The notes beneath the pieces were generated by a model, which made no database searches, had not been told where the DNA came from, and was given only the letters and a program-made list of their open reading frames with translations. A DNA stretch of 64,000 bases. Origin: Saccharibacillus sp. CPCC 101409. GTDB taxonomy: Bacteria > Bacillota > Bacilli > Paenibacillales > Paenibacillaceae. The first letter of the stretch is position 1, and the number at the start of each line of letters is the position of its first letter. The position numbers and the translations under genes were made by a program. Shown in pieces: positions 9,979 through 17,949 of this stretch. The stretch lies in NCBI RefSeq assembly GCF_030518235.1, contig NZ_JAULSA010000003.1, positions 186,001-250,000 on the forward strand, read 5' to 3'.

Positions 9979-10251
9979 ATTCTGCAACCTCTTTCTTGTC
10001 GCGCATGGCCGGGAACCGCTATGAATGTCGGTGTCTTTCTAATTCATATAATTTTACAGAAGAACCGCATTAAACACAATGATTGAAGATTCTCGGATAC
10101 GTGAAATAACAAAGCGGAAAAACCTTTTCGAACTCTTTTTATATTTAAGATTCACTAAAGCTTCAAGATTTAATATGAGTTCAAGCTCAAAACAGACTCA
10201 TTCCAACAGACCGATCGACTTCAATTCAAATAGAGAAGGGAACGATTATAG

Positions 10252-12798
10252 ATGAAAAAGACAACCAAAGCGGACAAAACGAAAAAGTTCCGGGCGAGAA
10301 AGCAAACGGGACTGGTCATTTTCCTCGGCGCGATGCTGACGCTGTCGGCATGCAGTTCGGCCACCACGGCGCAGACCGATGCGGCGGCCGAAACGGCAGC
10401 GGTGACGACGCAAAGCGGCCAGACGACGGTCTCGACCACGACGGCCGCGGCTGCGGCGGTGCAAGCGACCGGCCTCCAAGCGGCGGATCTGGTATCGCTG
10501 GACGACGAAGATTACGACGCAGCCTGGAGCGCGGAAGACGCTACGACGATTACGCTGAGCGGAACGTCCGCTTCCGTAGACGGAACGGGCGCCGAAGCGG
10601 CGGACGGATCGGTGACGATCACGGCGGCCGGCACGTACGTGTTCAGCGGAACGCTGAGTGACGGACAGATTATCGTGGACACGGCCGACGCGGATCGGGT
10701 GCACATCGTGCTGAACGGCGTCGATCTGACCGACAGCGACAGCGCCCCGATCTATATCAAAGCCGCCGACAAAGTCGTGCTGACCCTGGCCGACGGCACG
10801 GCGAATACGGTAACGGACGGCGAGTCGTACACGCTGGCCGAAGGCGAAGACGAGCCGAGCGCGGCCATCTTCAGCAAAGCCGACCTGACGATCAACGGTA
10901 CGGGCAGCCTGACGGTAACGGCGAACTACAACGACGGAATCGCGAGCAAAGACGACCTGAACATCGTCAGCGGCACGATCGACGTGAAAGCGGCGGACGA
11001 CGGGCTGGTCGGTAAAGATCACGTATATATCGAAGACGGCACGATCACGATCGACGCCGGAGGCGACGGCATCAAGTCCACCAACGACGAAGATACGGAA
11101 AAAGGCTTCGTGGCGATCGTCGGCGGCACATTCGATATTACGGCGGCCAACGACGGCATCCAGGCGGAAACGGATCTGGTCGTGGACGGCGGCGACTTCA
11201 ATGTCGTCACCGGCGGCGGAAACGCGAACGGACCGGAGCATACCGAAGAAATGGGCGGCGGCTTCGGAGGAGGCTTTGGCGGCGGCGGACAGCGTCCGGA
11301 AGGCGGTATGAACGGACCGGGCGGAACCGGCGACCCGGGCACCGGCCAGGGACCGGCCGTCGACGAGAACGGAGCGGCTTCCGGGACTTCGGGCACGGAC
11401 GCTTCGACGGACGGACCGCCGGCGCTGCCGGACGGCCAGCAGCCGACCGAAGGCGGAACGCCTCCGGCCATGCCGGGCGATTCGGCCCAGGGCGCGCAGT
11501 CGGGCGCAGCATCGGGCACAGACTCGACGACGGGCGGAACTTCTTCGGCCGCGAATACGGGAAACGGGTCGGCTTCCGGCGCGGCGTCGGACAGCGCGGC
11601 TTCAGCGGCGACCGGTACCGCGACAACCGAGACGGAAAGTATGAAAGGTCTCAAAGCCGGCGCCGAACTGGTCGTCAACGGCGGCACGTTCAAGATCGAT
11701 TCGGCCGACGACGCGCTGCACAGCAACGGCATCGTGGAAGTGAACGGCGGCGAGTTCTCGATCGCGACGGGCGACGACGCGCTGCACGCGGAAACGACGC
11801 TGACCATCAACAGCGGCACGATCGACGTGACGGCCAGCTACGAAGGACTGGAAGGCGAGACGATCACGCTCAACGACGGCGACGTGAATATCGTGGCGTC
11901 GGACGACGGCGTGAACGCGTCGGAAAGCGACACGGCGACAACGAACGATACAACGGCGGCGGCCGATGGCACAACCGCGGATGAAACGGCGGATACAGCG
12001 GCGAACACAGCTTCGGTCGATACGGGCGCAAGCTCGGTCGTAACGGCTTCGGCGGATACGGCGGCAGCATCGGTCACGACCGCTTCGGCAGCGGCGACGG
12101 ATTCGACTTCGGTGACGACGGTCGGCGCGGAACCTTCGACTTCGGCGAACGCTTCGACCGGCGATGCGTCTGCAAGCGAACCGGCAGCCAATGACGGCGC
12201 TTCGACGAACGGCAGCGGCGCTCGGCAGCAGGGCGGAGGTTTCGGCGGAGGCGGCGGAATGGGCGGCATGCAGGCCGGCAATGCCCAGCTGGTTATCAAC
12301 GGCGGCACGCTGAACGTGAACGCGGACGGCGACGGTCTGGATTCCAACGGCTCGATCACGATGACGGGCGGCACCGTAACGGTCTTCGGCCCGACCAACG
12401 ACGGCAACGGAGCGCTCGATTACGACGGCACGTTCGAGATCAGCGGAGGCACGCTGATTGCGTCCGGCAGCGCGGGCATGGCCCAGGCGCCGAGCGACGA
12501 TTCGTCGCAGCTCTCGATCGCGATGACGTTTACCGAAACGCAGGCGGCCGGCACGCAGGTCGATGTCAAAGACAGCGACGGCAATACGATCGCGACGGTA
12601 ACGCCGTCGAAGGAATTCCGCACGGTAGTGGTCAGCTCCGCCGATCTGAAAGACGGCAGCGCGTATACCCTCTCGGCCGGCGGCAGCGACGTCGTGACCT
12701 TCACGATCTCGGGCAGCCAGACTACCTGGCTGGACGAGTCCGGCATCACGACCGCCAACACCGGCGGCATGATGGGCGGAGGCGGCGGAAGACGGTAA
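10252..12798 (+). CDS. Carbohydrate-binding-domain (DUF4353-type) lipoprotein
   Basis: A large 848-residue lipoprotein; lipobox LSAC puts the acylated Cys at 34. The body is built from repeats of the type VNGGTFKIDSADDALHSNG, VNGGEFSIATGDDALHAE and INSGTIDVTASYEGLEG, the parallel beta-helix pattern of proteins annotated with DUF4353/'carbohydrate-binding domain'. Two low-complexity insertions interrupt the helix: a Gly/Pro/Gln- and Ala/Ser/Thr-rich stretch (residues about 328-465) and an Ala/Thr/Ser-rich stretch (about 560-670). A Gly-rich tail ends in MMGGGGGRR. Ligand and function are not established. It stands alone with its own terminator. The start has GAAGGG about 11 nt upstream. The minus-strand frames over it are shadows of its strong codon bias. 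Confidence 0.85.
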   Translation: MKKTTKADKTKKFRARKQTGLVIFLGAMLTLSACSSATTAQTDAAAETAAVTTQSGQTTVSTTTAAAAAVQATGLQAADLVSLDDEDYDAAWSAEDATTITLSGTSASVDGTGAEAADGSVTITAAGTYVFSGTLSDGQIIVDTADADRVHIVLNGVDLTDSDSAPIYIKAADKVVLTLADGTANTVTDGESYTLAEGEDEPSAAIFSKADLTINGTGSLTVTANYNDGIASKDDLNIVSGTIDVKAADDGLVGKDHVYIEDGTITIDAGGDGIKSTNDEDTEKGFVAIVGGTFDITAANDGIQAETDLVVDGGDFNVVTGGGNANGPEHTEEMGGGFGGGFGGGGQRPEGGMNGPGGTGDPGTGQGPAVDENGAASGTSGTDASTDGPPALPDGQQPTEGGTPPAMPGDSAQGAQSGAASGTDSTTGGTSSAANTGNGSASGAASDSAASAATGTATTETESMKGLKAGAELVVNGGTFKIDSADDALHSNGIVEVNGGEFSIATGDDALHAETTLTINSGTIDVTASYEGLEGETITLNDGDVNIVASDDGVNASESDTATTNDTTAAADGTTADETADTAANTASVDTGASSVVTASADTAAASVTTASAAATDSTSVTTVGAEPSTSANASTGDASASEPAANDGASTNGSGARQQGGGFGGGGGMGGMQAGNAQLVINGGTLNVNADGDGLDSNGSITMTGGTVTVFGPTNDGNGALDYDGTFEISGGTLIASGSAGMAQAPSDDSSQLSIAMTFTETQAAGTQVDVKDSDGNTIATVTPSKEFRTVVVSSADLKDGSAYTLSAGGSDVVTFTISGSQTTWLDESGITTANTGGMMGGGGGRR

Positions 12799-12871
12799 GC
12801 AGGAATAAGCGGGCGTAAAAAGCAGATAGCGGCCAAGCGGCCGGTTGAAGAACCGGACGAATGGCAAAATA

Positions 12872-12902
12872 AACGGCAGCCCGATAGCGGGGCTGCCGTT
12901 TT
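12872..12902 (+). terminator. Intrinsic terminator after the DUF4353-type gene
   Basis: Perfect 11-bp stem AACGGCAGCCC (12872-12882) with GGGCTGCCGTT (12890-12900) and a short loop, followed by a TTTT run. It lies 73 nt after the stop at 12798. Confidence 0.8.
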
Positions 12903-12997
12903 GGCGTGGCGAGAAGCCTAAATGCCGGCTGGCCGGTTTCGTTCCGACTGAAAAGGAAGATAAGGCAGCCGCAGAAGCCGAATATGCCGGTGAATTC

Positions 12998-13186
12998 AAA
13001 ATAAGTGCCTCAGTACACTTATTTTCCGGAAATTCTCGTATTCCGGCCAAATAAGTGCGTACATACATTTAAATCATGGCTCTTACGCTCTCAAGCCAAC
13101 TTTTACGTCAAATAATTGTATGTGCGCAGCTATTTTGAAAATAGGAGATCTCCCGGCTTAAATAAATGCACCTGTGCAGTTATTTC
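12998..13186. repeat. Array of four imperfect palindromes (repeat family A)
   Basis: Four related units lie in the 549-nt gene-free stretch 12799-13347. Unit 1 (12998-13025) has perfect 10-nt arms AAAATAAGTG and CACTTATTTT. Unit 2 starts at about 13049 (AAATAAGTGCG, ACATACA). Unit 3 (about 13110-13136) is an inverted relative of unit 2. Unit 4 (about 13161-13184) has AAATAAATGCA and TGCAGTTATTT arms. The rest of the stretch (13187-13347) holds nothing I can name. Short frames here are by-products of the repeats. Confidence 0.75.
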
Positions 13187-13347
13187 GTTTGCTTCGAAAG
13201 AATCGCAATCTATTCGAAGCCCGGACTCCGCCTACTTTTCTTTTTCGGATGATGACGTTATGCAGGTGCTTACGGTCTGTCGTTCACTAAGCCCGCTTCG
13301 CGCCCGAGTCCGTAGAATTCGGCTCTACCCGGTATTCGCTTCTATCG

Positions 13348-14328
13348 TTACGTATGCGACCGGCGTCCGTCTCTCGAAGGAACCGGCTGATCGGACAGGG
13401 TCGGCCCCTGCACTTCGATCGAGCCGTCCTCGCGGAAGCTCATGCGGTCGAGGCACACCTGGCGGTTGCCGCCGCCTGCGGTCGGGTCGGTATGCGTATG
13501 GTATACGATAAACAGCTCGGTGCCGTCGGGAGATTCCGTGACGCTGTGATGGCCCGGACCGGAAACGTCGGGACTGTCCGCATACATAATCGGATTGTGC
13601 GCGTATTTCTCGAACGGGCCCAGCGGCCGGTCGGAGGTGGCGTAGCCGACGGCGTAATCGCGATGGGCGAAGCAGTTGGCCGAATACATCAGGTAGTACA
13701 GACCGCCGCGCTTGATGACAAACGGGCCTTCGTTCCAGCGGAATTCATTGCCGGACTTGAGCTCCCATTCCTGGTCCGGTTTGAGCAGCAGCTTGCCTTC
13801 TCCCCGGACGCTCAGCAGATCCGCGTTCAGCTCCACGCCGTAGATATGGCTTTCCCGGCAGGTGCCGACCACATTCTCGGAACAGTCGCGGGAGTAATAC
13901 ATAAACGCGCGTCCGTCCGGTTCGATCATCACATGGGCGTCGATCGCGGCATAGCCGAAATCGAACATCGGGCGGTCGTACACGTCCTCGAACGGTCCGG
14001 TCGGGCTTTCGCTTACGGCGACGCCGATGCGCAGGCTGTCTTTTTCAAGCGAGCAGGCGGTGTAATACATATAATACTTGCTTTCGAACTCCACGACTTC
14101 CGGCGCCCAAAACTGCTTATAGCCCCAGGCCCGTTCGTTTTTGCTTTTTTCGTACACGAAGCCTTCTTCCTGCCACTCGACCAGATCGTCCGAGGACCAG
14201 GCTTTGAATCCTTCGTCGCCCGCGGAAGTGGGGTAGCAGTAATACTTTCCGTCGGAAGCTTTGAGAATAAACGGATCGCCGATGTTCTGGATGTTGATCG
14301 GGTTGCGGTAGGTGGTGGCAGCGGTCAT
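13348..14328 (-). CDS. Glycoside hydrolase family 43 protein
   Basis: A 326-residue cytoplasmic GH43 enzyme without signal peptide. Catalytic acids are visible as Asp18 (IGDPFI), Asp130 (AIDAHV) and Glu200 (WNEGPF). A second family signature, WAPEVVEFESKYYMYYT, lies at residues 74-90. It is only distantly similar to the GH43 at 7945-8898, so different linkage preference is likely, with arabinan or xylan side chains the usual targets. GAGGA lies before the ATG at 14328, and a perfect cre box lies 29 nt upstream of the start, so repression by CcpA in rich sugars is expected. No transporter gene is attached; it may work on sugar taken up by the 4-8 kb importer. Confidence 0.93.
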   Translation of the reverse strand: MTAATTYRNPINIQNIGDPFILKASDGKYYCYPTSAGDEGFKAWSSDDLVEWQEEGFVYEKSKNERAWGYKQFWAPEVVEFESKYYMYYTACSLEKDSLRIGVAVSESPTGPFEDVYDRPMFDFGYAAIDAHVMIEPDGRAFMYYSRDCSENVVGTCRESHIYGVELNADLLSVRGEGKLLLKPDQEWELKSGNEFRWNEGPFVIKRGGLYYLMYSANCFAHRDYAVGYATSDRPLGPFEKYAHNPIMYADSPDVSGPGHHSVTESPDGTELFIVYHTHTDPTAGGGNRQVCLDRMSFREDGSIEVQGPTLSDQPVPSRDGRRSHT

Positions 14329-14356
14329 GAGGATTCCTCCTTTTTGTGCGGATCTA

Positions 14357-14370
14357 TGTAAACGGTATCA
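14357..14370 (-). promoter_or_regulatory. cre box (CcpA operator) upstream of GH43
   Basis: TGTAAACGGTATCA (plus strand) fits the consensus TGWAANCGNTNWCA at all defined positions. It lies 29-42 nt upstream of the GH43 start, within the expected promoter/5' region. Binding by CcpA is inferred. Confidence 0.72.
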
Positions 14371-14398
14371 ATTTTATCATAATAAGAAGGCGAACGAC

Positions 14399-15466
14399 TT
14401 ACTTTTCAAAAATGCTCCGCAATTCCGCGCTTTGTTTACCGAATGGAGCCAGGATAAAAGCTTTTGCTCCGCTGTATCCGACAAGCTTGTCTCTCAGATC
14501 CGCCGGAACCGCTGTCCGCTCGGCAAGCACTTGGCCGCTTTGATTCAGCAGAGTCTGTTCGCCCCGCTCCGTGTCGGTTAACAGCAGCCGTCCGTCGAAG
14601 TAACTGGAAGACCAGTTGGAATCGGGCTGGGTGAAGGTGCGTTTGATGGTCGTGCCGGCTTTGCCCGTCTTGAGGTCGTATCGCGCATACACGATCGGCG
14701 TGTAGGTTGAGAGACCTAACGGACTGCCGATGCTGGACGTATTCACAACCAGGCTCGCGCCTTCCGCCCTGAAGCTGCTGCTTACATTCGTAGGGAACAA
14801 GATCAGATTGAGCTTTTTACTCGATACGTTTATGACCTTGTAGTAATCTCTCGATTGCCCCAGACTGAGTCCATTTACTTTGGCTATAAAATAAGGAAAC
14901 TGAAACTGCGCATCCGCCAGACTTACGCTTTCATCTTTTTTATCCTCGCTTGCGGCCATGGACAGCTGGTAAACCGGCTTTTTCCAGGGATACTGATAGA
15001 CCGAGAGGCGATCCCCGCTCATCACGGCTACGCTTTCTTTCGTCCCGACTCCGGCAGCCGACCATTGAATTTGAGGGTCGGAACCGCCCGTAATATTGGA
15101 AAAAGTCTGCTGGCTGATCTGTTGGCCTTTGGCGGAAAAGACCTGCTTCTGAATCCGTTTGTTCGACTCGGTGAGAACGACGATCTTGCCGGAACCCGGC
15201 AGGACTTCGCAGTCGTATAGGACCGGGAACTTCCGAGTCCACTCGATCTTGCCGGTCGACCGGTTCAAAAGCTGTAATTGTCCGAGATTTTTGTCTATAA
15301 ATAGAGTCTGTGTACCGCTTACGGCTGCCGTTTGCACCTGCGGGTTCAGCAGTTGATCGGGGTAGTACGCGGCTGCCGCGCTTGCGGGAGAATTCGCCAA
15401 GGGCGAAGCCAGGCAGCCTAAAGCCAGAAGGAAGGAAAGAAGAAATTTGTTCTTTGGCATGTTCAT
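14399..15466 (-). CDS. Secreted protein with PQQ/propeller-like repeats
   Basis: A 355-residue exported protein. The signal peptide MNMPKNKFLLSFLLALG ends near ASAAAA (residues about 27-32). The next section (TQTLFIDKNLGQLQLLNRSTGKIEWTRKF) reads like one PQQ-type propeller blade, and similar strand-rich segments follow, including RYDLKTGKAGTTIKRT and LLLTDTERGEQTLLNQSGQV. No catalytic motif is visible and I do not recognise a specific family. GGAGG lies 8 nt before the ATG. It stands between the GH43 gene and the AT-rich islet at 15.5 kb, with no clear operon partner. It may be a cell-surface accessory or scaffold protein; function unknown. Confidence 0.75.
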   Translation of the reverse strand: MNMPKNKFLLSFLLALGCLASPLANSPASAAAAYYPDQLLNPQVQTAAVSGTQTLFIDKNLGQLQLLNRSTGKIEWTRKFPVLYDCEVLPGSGKIVVLTESNKRIQKQVFSAKGQQISQQTFSNITGGSDPQIQWSAAGVGTKESVAVMSGDRLSVYQYPWKKPVYQLSMAASEDKKDESVSLADAQFQFPYFIAKVNGLSLGQSRDYYKVINVSSKKLNLILFPTNVSSSFRAEGASLVVNTSSIGSPLGLSTYTPIVYARYDLKTGKAGTTIKRTFTQPDSNWSSSYFDGRLLLTDTERGEQTLLNQSGQVLAERTAVPADLRDKLVGYSGAKAFILAPFGKQSAELRSIFEK

Positions 15467-15526
15467 TAGATGGTCCTCCTTGGAATGGGGAAAATAGATT
15501 TTAAAGCGAAAGAAAAGGAAATAAGA

Positions 15527-15557
15527 AAAAAGCAGTCCGGGAAATAAACTGCTTTTT
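15527..15557. terminator. Bidirectional terminator
   Basis: Perfect 10-bp arms AAAAAGCAGT (15527-15536) and ACTGCTTTTT (15548-15557) with an 11-nt loop. Read leftward it ends in TTTTTTCTTATTT, fitting termination of the PemK-like gene whose stop is at 15563. Confidence 0.75.
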
Positions 15558-15562
15558 GAACG

Positions 15563-16075
15563 TTATGAAAGATCTGCTTTAGATGAGCGATTTAATTGTT
15601 CATCGGCAACTTTGTCGCTTGCTTTCTCAAGCTTTCCTTTGTAGAGTTCTTCGCCAAGCTTTAACGCCATGGACATCAACCCGAGATTTTGGATTGCTTG
15701 AAGATCAATCTCCTCCATGGTATCGGTATGTACTTCTCCTACATATTGATCCAGCCATGCCCGATTTATAGGCATAACTTGTCCGGTACTTACATAACTG
15801 TCGTCTTCGAGAAAAGGGTGCCTTGCCTGATCGATGGGCACATAAGCAAGGAGCATTTGCCGGTTTTGTCTTGCTGCTTTCTTAACTTCTGCTCTGGCTG
15901 ATGTAATAGGCATGACTAAAGCGCTTCTCGAATCGATATCAGGATTGGTATCATCATGCAGCAGAATAACAAAATGTTCTCCATGCATCGCAAAGCCCGG
16001 CTCGGGTGTCTCGGAGGTATGCAAAGTTTTTGGGAGCTTGGCTTTTGCAACGTATCCTCGTTTGAATGATTGCAA
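15563..16075 (-). CDS. PemK/MazF-family protein (toxin-like)
   Basis: A 170-residue protein with the order of segments seen in MazF/PemK RNases: a basic start (RGYVAKAKLP), a hydrophobic strand before a polar turn (EHFVILLHDDTNP), ALVMPITSAR, LAYVPIDQARHPFLEDDSYVSTGQVMPINRAWLDQYVG and a C-terminal helix. It is longer than typical MazF (about 115), with a charged tail of about 40 residues. The start is TTG at 16075 with AGGAG 9 nt upstream; no ATG is better placed. It follows the 69-residue gene at 16126-16335, with a terminator-like hairpin between them. Likely an mRNA interferase or a diverged relative; whether the small upstream protein is its antitoxin is inference. Base composition is AT-richer than the neighbours, suggesting transfer. 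Confidence 0.75.
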   Translation of the reverse strand: MQSFKRGYVAKAKLPKTLHTSETPEPGFAMHGEHFVILLHDDTNPDIDSRSALVMPITSARAEVKKAARQNRQMLLAYVPIDQARHPFLEDDSYVSTGQVMPINRAWLDQYVGEVHTDTMEEIDLQAIQNLGLMSMALKLGEELYKGKLEKASDKVADEQLNRSSKADLS

Positions 16076-16094
16076 GTATAAACACTCCTATACT

Positions 16095-16132
16095 AAAAAG
16101 ATTGAGCCCGACTGTTTAAGCGGACTCAATCT
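16095..16132 (-). terminator. Hairpin between small gene and PemK-like gene
   Basis: A 12-bp stem (16099-16106 plus inner CCCG, with 16121-16132; one wobble), a 10-nt loop and TTTT on the minus strand. It overlaps the stop of the 69-residue gene and ends about 20 nt before the PemK-like start, so it could attenuate read-through into the toxin-like gene. Confidence 0.65.
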
Positions 16133-16335
16133 AAATTTTTCTTCGAAGCGATTAAAAGGGTTTCTTTTTGCAGAGCCCTATTGATTTTTTTTTGTACTTC
16201 TTCATTGCGTTTGCCGTCTTCGCCAATTAGCTCGGTAAGAGAGACCCCAAAACGCTTTTGAATCGTCGATTTCAAGTTGGCAAGAGAGTCTTTATCTTCG
16301 CTTGGCTTGTTAGGGAAGTTGATGAGATTGCTCAC
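16126..16335 (-). CDS. Small protein of 69 residues upstream of PemK-like gene
   Basis: A short charged protein. I place the start at GTG 16335, where AGGAGG lies 8 nt upstream; a longer in-frame version starting at 16386 has no ribosome site. It begins (V)SNLINFPNKP and has a helical middle (SLANLKSTIQKRFGVSLTELIG) and a helical, lysine-rich end. No family is recognised and there is no signal peptide, so it is not an obvious secreted pheromone precursor. Position directly upstream of a PemK-like gene suggests an antitoxin or a regulatory subunit. A perfect palindrome lies about 80 nt upstream of its start and could control it. Confidence 0.6.
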   Translation of the reverse strand: MSNLINFPNKPSEDKDSLANLKSTIQKRFGVSLTELIGEDGKRNEEVQKKINRALQKETLLIASKKNLD

Positions 16336-16416
16336 AATAAATCGCCTCCTGTTCTTATAAACCCGAGCAAAAAATAAAAGAATCAAAATCGTATATTTAT
16401 TATTATATCACGGATA

Positions 16417-16436
16417 CAAGAAGTTTGAACTTCTTG
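16417..16436. promoter_or_regulatory. Palindrome with perfect 9-bp arms, candidate operator
   Basis: CAAGAAGTTTGAACTTCTTG is an inverted repeat with 9-nt perfect arms around a 2-nt centre. It lies between the HTH/TPR regulator stop (16459) and the small gene start (16335), next to AT-rich promoter-like sequence reading leftward. There is no T run, so it is a poor terminator. A binding site for the adjacent regulator is the simplest reading. Confidence 0.55.
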
Positions 16437-16458
16437 CGAGCTTTTATGCCGATCGAAA

Positions 16459-17754
16459 TTAGGTTTCTTGCTCCAACAAACTCAAAAGTAATCCGTGAAC
16501 TTTTCGGCTGTCTATGCTGTTGATTTCGTCGGCTAGTTCTGTTGCTTTAAGGATTGCTTTTAAAGCTTTCTTATATTGCTTGTTACGTCTATAATATATT
16601 GATTTTTGATAATAAATATCTAATTGGTAGCGAGATTTGATAAGTTTGCTCTGGTAATAATTTGGATCAGGTTCTTGTTCTATTTTTTTGAGTAAGAGCT
16701 CGATCGCTTCGTTGATATTGTAGTCATTCGTATTAGCAATCTCTAACAAAGTAAGTAGAGCGGTGAGACCGTCTTCCGGATAGAGTTCGAGGAAGTTCAT
16801 ACATTTTTCAACAGCCATTTGATCCCCAAGTCGTAAGTCAAGATAATTCCGGTTCTGTTCGGCAAAAATAGAGAAGCGTACAACCTGAGCTTTAGCTTTA
16901 TCATCCATACCTTGAAACCAGCTTAAATCTTCGTAACCCGCTAGATAGATCTTTGCCTTTTCGTACTCTCCGTAAGAAATCATAACATTTTCCATAGCCA
17001 GAAAGCCGTAACCATAGTAAACCACCAGAGGCTTTTCCAATAGGGAAAGTTCTTTGTTTTTTCTATTCATCCGGTATAACGTATTCGAAAGCGTAATTAA
17101 ATTTTGAGCGTTTCGTTCAACTTCGTTCCATTTATCCAGAGCAATATAGAGATCAACCAGGTTCATCAAAGCAGCTAATCGAAGATGAATAGGCAAGTTC
17201 TCGCAGTAAGGTTCAAATCGTATAATGGCCCGTAAATTCACCTCATGTTCTTCGCTAATCGACGCGCAAAACAAACGATAATGGCTGACAGCCATTCTTT
17301 CTGATTGATGATAACGTTCGTTATGTACAACACATTCGTAAAAAGGAATCGCTTCAAATTTTCTATCTGATAAATAAAGCGTCTCGCCGATTTCGAAGAT
17401 CATATCCAAATATTTTAGATCTTCCAGCAGGCGAGAAAATACTTGTTCAATCAGATCGATTCGTTTCAAATCCGCGCAGCGGATCAGAAAAGGTTCGACT
17501 CTGCGCCGGTTCGGTTTGCCGTGATAAAAGCATTCTTCCACATAGTAATCGAACATCCAATCCGGTGCCTGGCCCAGAGCTTTGCCGATCGTTTCCAGCT
17601 GATTCAAAGAGATCGGTTTGGGCGGATTGGCGTTTAAGACGGCACTGAATATTCCTCGGTTAAGTCCGGACAAGCGGCTGAATTCCGCAAAGTTTAAGCT
17701 GGACTCCAAAATACTTTTTTCAATTTCGGAGCGAAGTGTTTTTTGCATAAGCAA
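16459..17754 (-). CDS. HTH/TPR regulator resembling RNPP-type peptide receptors
   Basis: A 431-residue protein with a small N-terminal HTH (FAEFSRLSGLNRGIFSAVLNANPPKPISLNQLETIGKAL, residues about 19-60) and a long alpha-helical part of paired helices in TPR style (for example AIPFYECVVHNERYHQSERMAVSHYRLF, residues about 130-160, and YYQKSIYYRRNKQYKKALKAILKATELA near the C-terminus). This layout matches the RNPP group (PlcR, Rap, AimR), whose members bind short peptides through the TPRs. Start: TTG at 17754, 10 nt after GGAGG; the ATG at 17748 is 16 nt away, and the longer frame to 17823 lacks a ribosome site. A sigma-A promoter lies upstream. Peptide response is inferred, and no cognate pro-peptide gene is obvious. 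AT-rich compared with flanks. Confidence 0.75.
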   Translation of the reverse strand: MLMQKTLRSEIEKSILESSLNFAEFSRLSGLNRGIFSAVLNANPPKPISLNQLETIGKALGQAPDWMFDYYVEECFYHGKPNRRRVEPFLIRCADLKRIDLIEQVFSRLLEDLKYLDMIFEIGETLYLSDRKFEAIPFYECVVHNERYHQSERMAVSHYRLFCASISEEHEVNLRAIIRFEPYCENLPIHLRLAALMNLVDLYIALDKWNEVERNAQNLITLSNTLYRMNRKNKELSLLEKPLVVYYGYGFLAMENVMISYGEYEKAKIYLAGYEDLSWFQGMDDKAKAQVVRFSIFAEQNRNYLDLRLGDQMAVEKCMNFLELYPEDGLTALLTLLEIANTNDYNINEAIELLLKKIEQEPDPNYYQSKLIKSRYQLDIYYQKSIYYRRNKQYKKALKAILKATELADEINSIDSRKVHGLLLSLLEQET

Positions 17755-17794
17755 GAAGCTATCACCTCCGCAAAATATTTTCAAATTTACTAGA

Positions 17795-17823
17795 AATATA
17801 GTATGAAACTGTAAAGCGGTCAA
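17795..17823 (-). promoter_or_regulatory. Sigma-A promoter of the HTH/TPR regulator
   Basis: On the minus strand TTGACC (17818-17823) and TATATT (17795-17800) are 17 nt apart, about 41 nt before the TTG start. A loose inverted repeat (TTTCA, ACTA, TAGT, TGAAA) spans the -10 region and might allow autoregulation. Confidence 0.72.
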
Positions 17824-17840
17824 TCGACTTTAAGACTCAA

Positions 17841-17883
17841 AAACAAAAACAAGCCGCCGCATAATCGCTTATGCGCGGCTTGT
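17841..17883. terminator. Bulged-stem terminator after the rifampicin-phosphotransferase-like gene
   Basis: A 15-bp stem with one bulged C (17849-17864 with 17869-17883) and a 4-nt loop. Read leftward it is followed by TTTTTGTTTTTG. It lies 67-109 nt after the stop at 17950 and should end the TetR/phosphotransferase operon. Confidence 0.85.
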
Positions 17884-17949
17884 TTCGCTCCGGAGGATGG
17901 AGTGCGGGGCTAACCTCGTCTTTCATGGATATGGCGTGGATCTATGATG

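Noticed and set aside
12998-13186. CRISPR array
   Set aside because: Units are degenerate palindromes in both orientations without equal repeats and unique spacers, and no cas gene is near. The same holds for 35254-35448.
12845-13511. Short open frames in the repeat-A region
   Set aside because: They translate the palindromic repeats and have no ribosome sites.
16126-16386. 86-residue version of the small protein
   Set aside because: The upstream start has no ribosome site, while GTG at 16335 has AGGAGG at good spacing.
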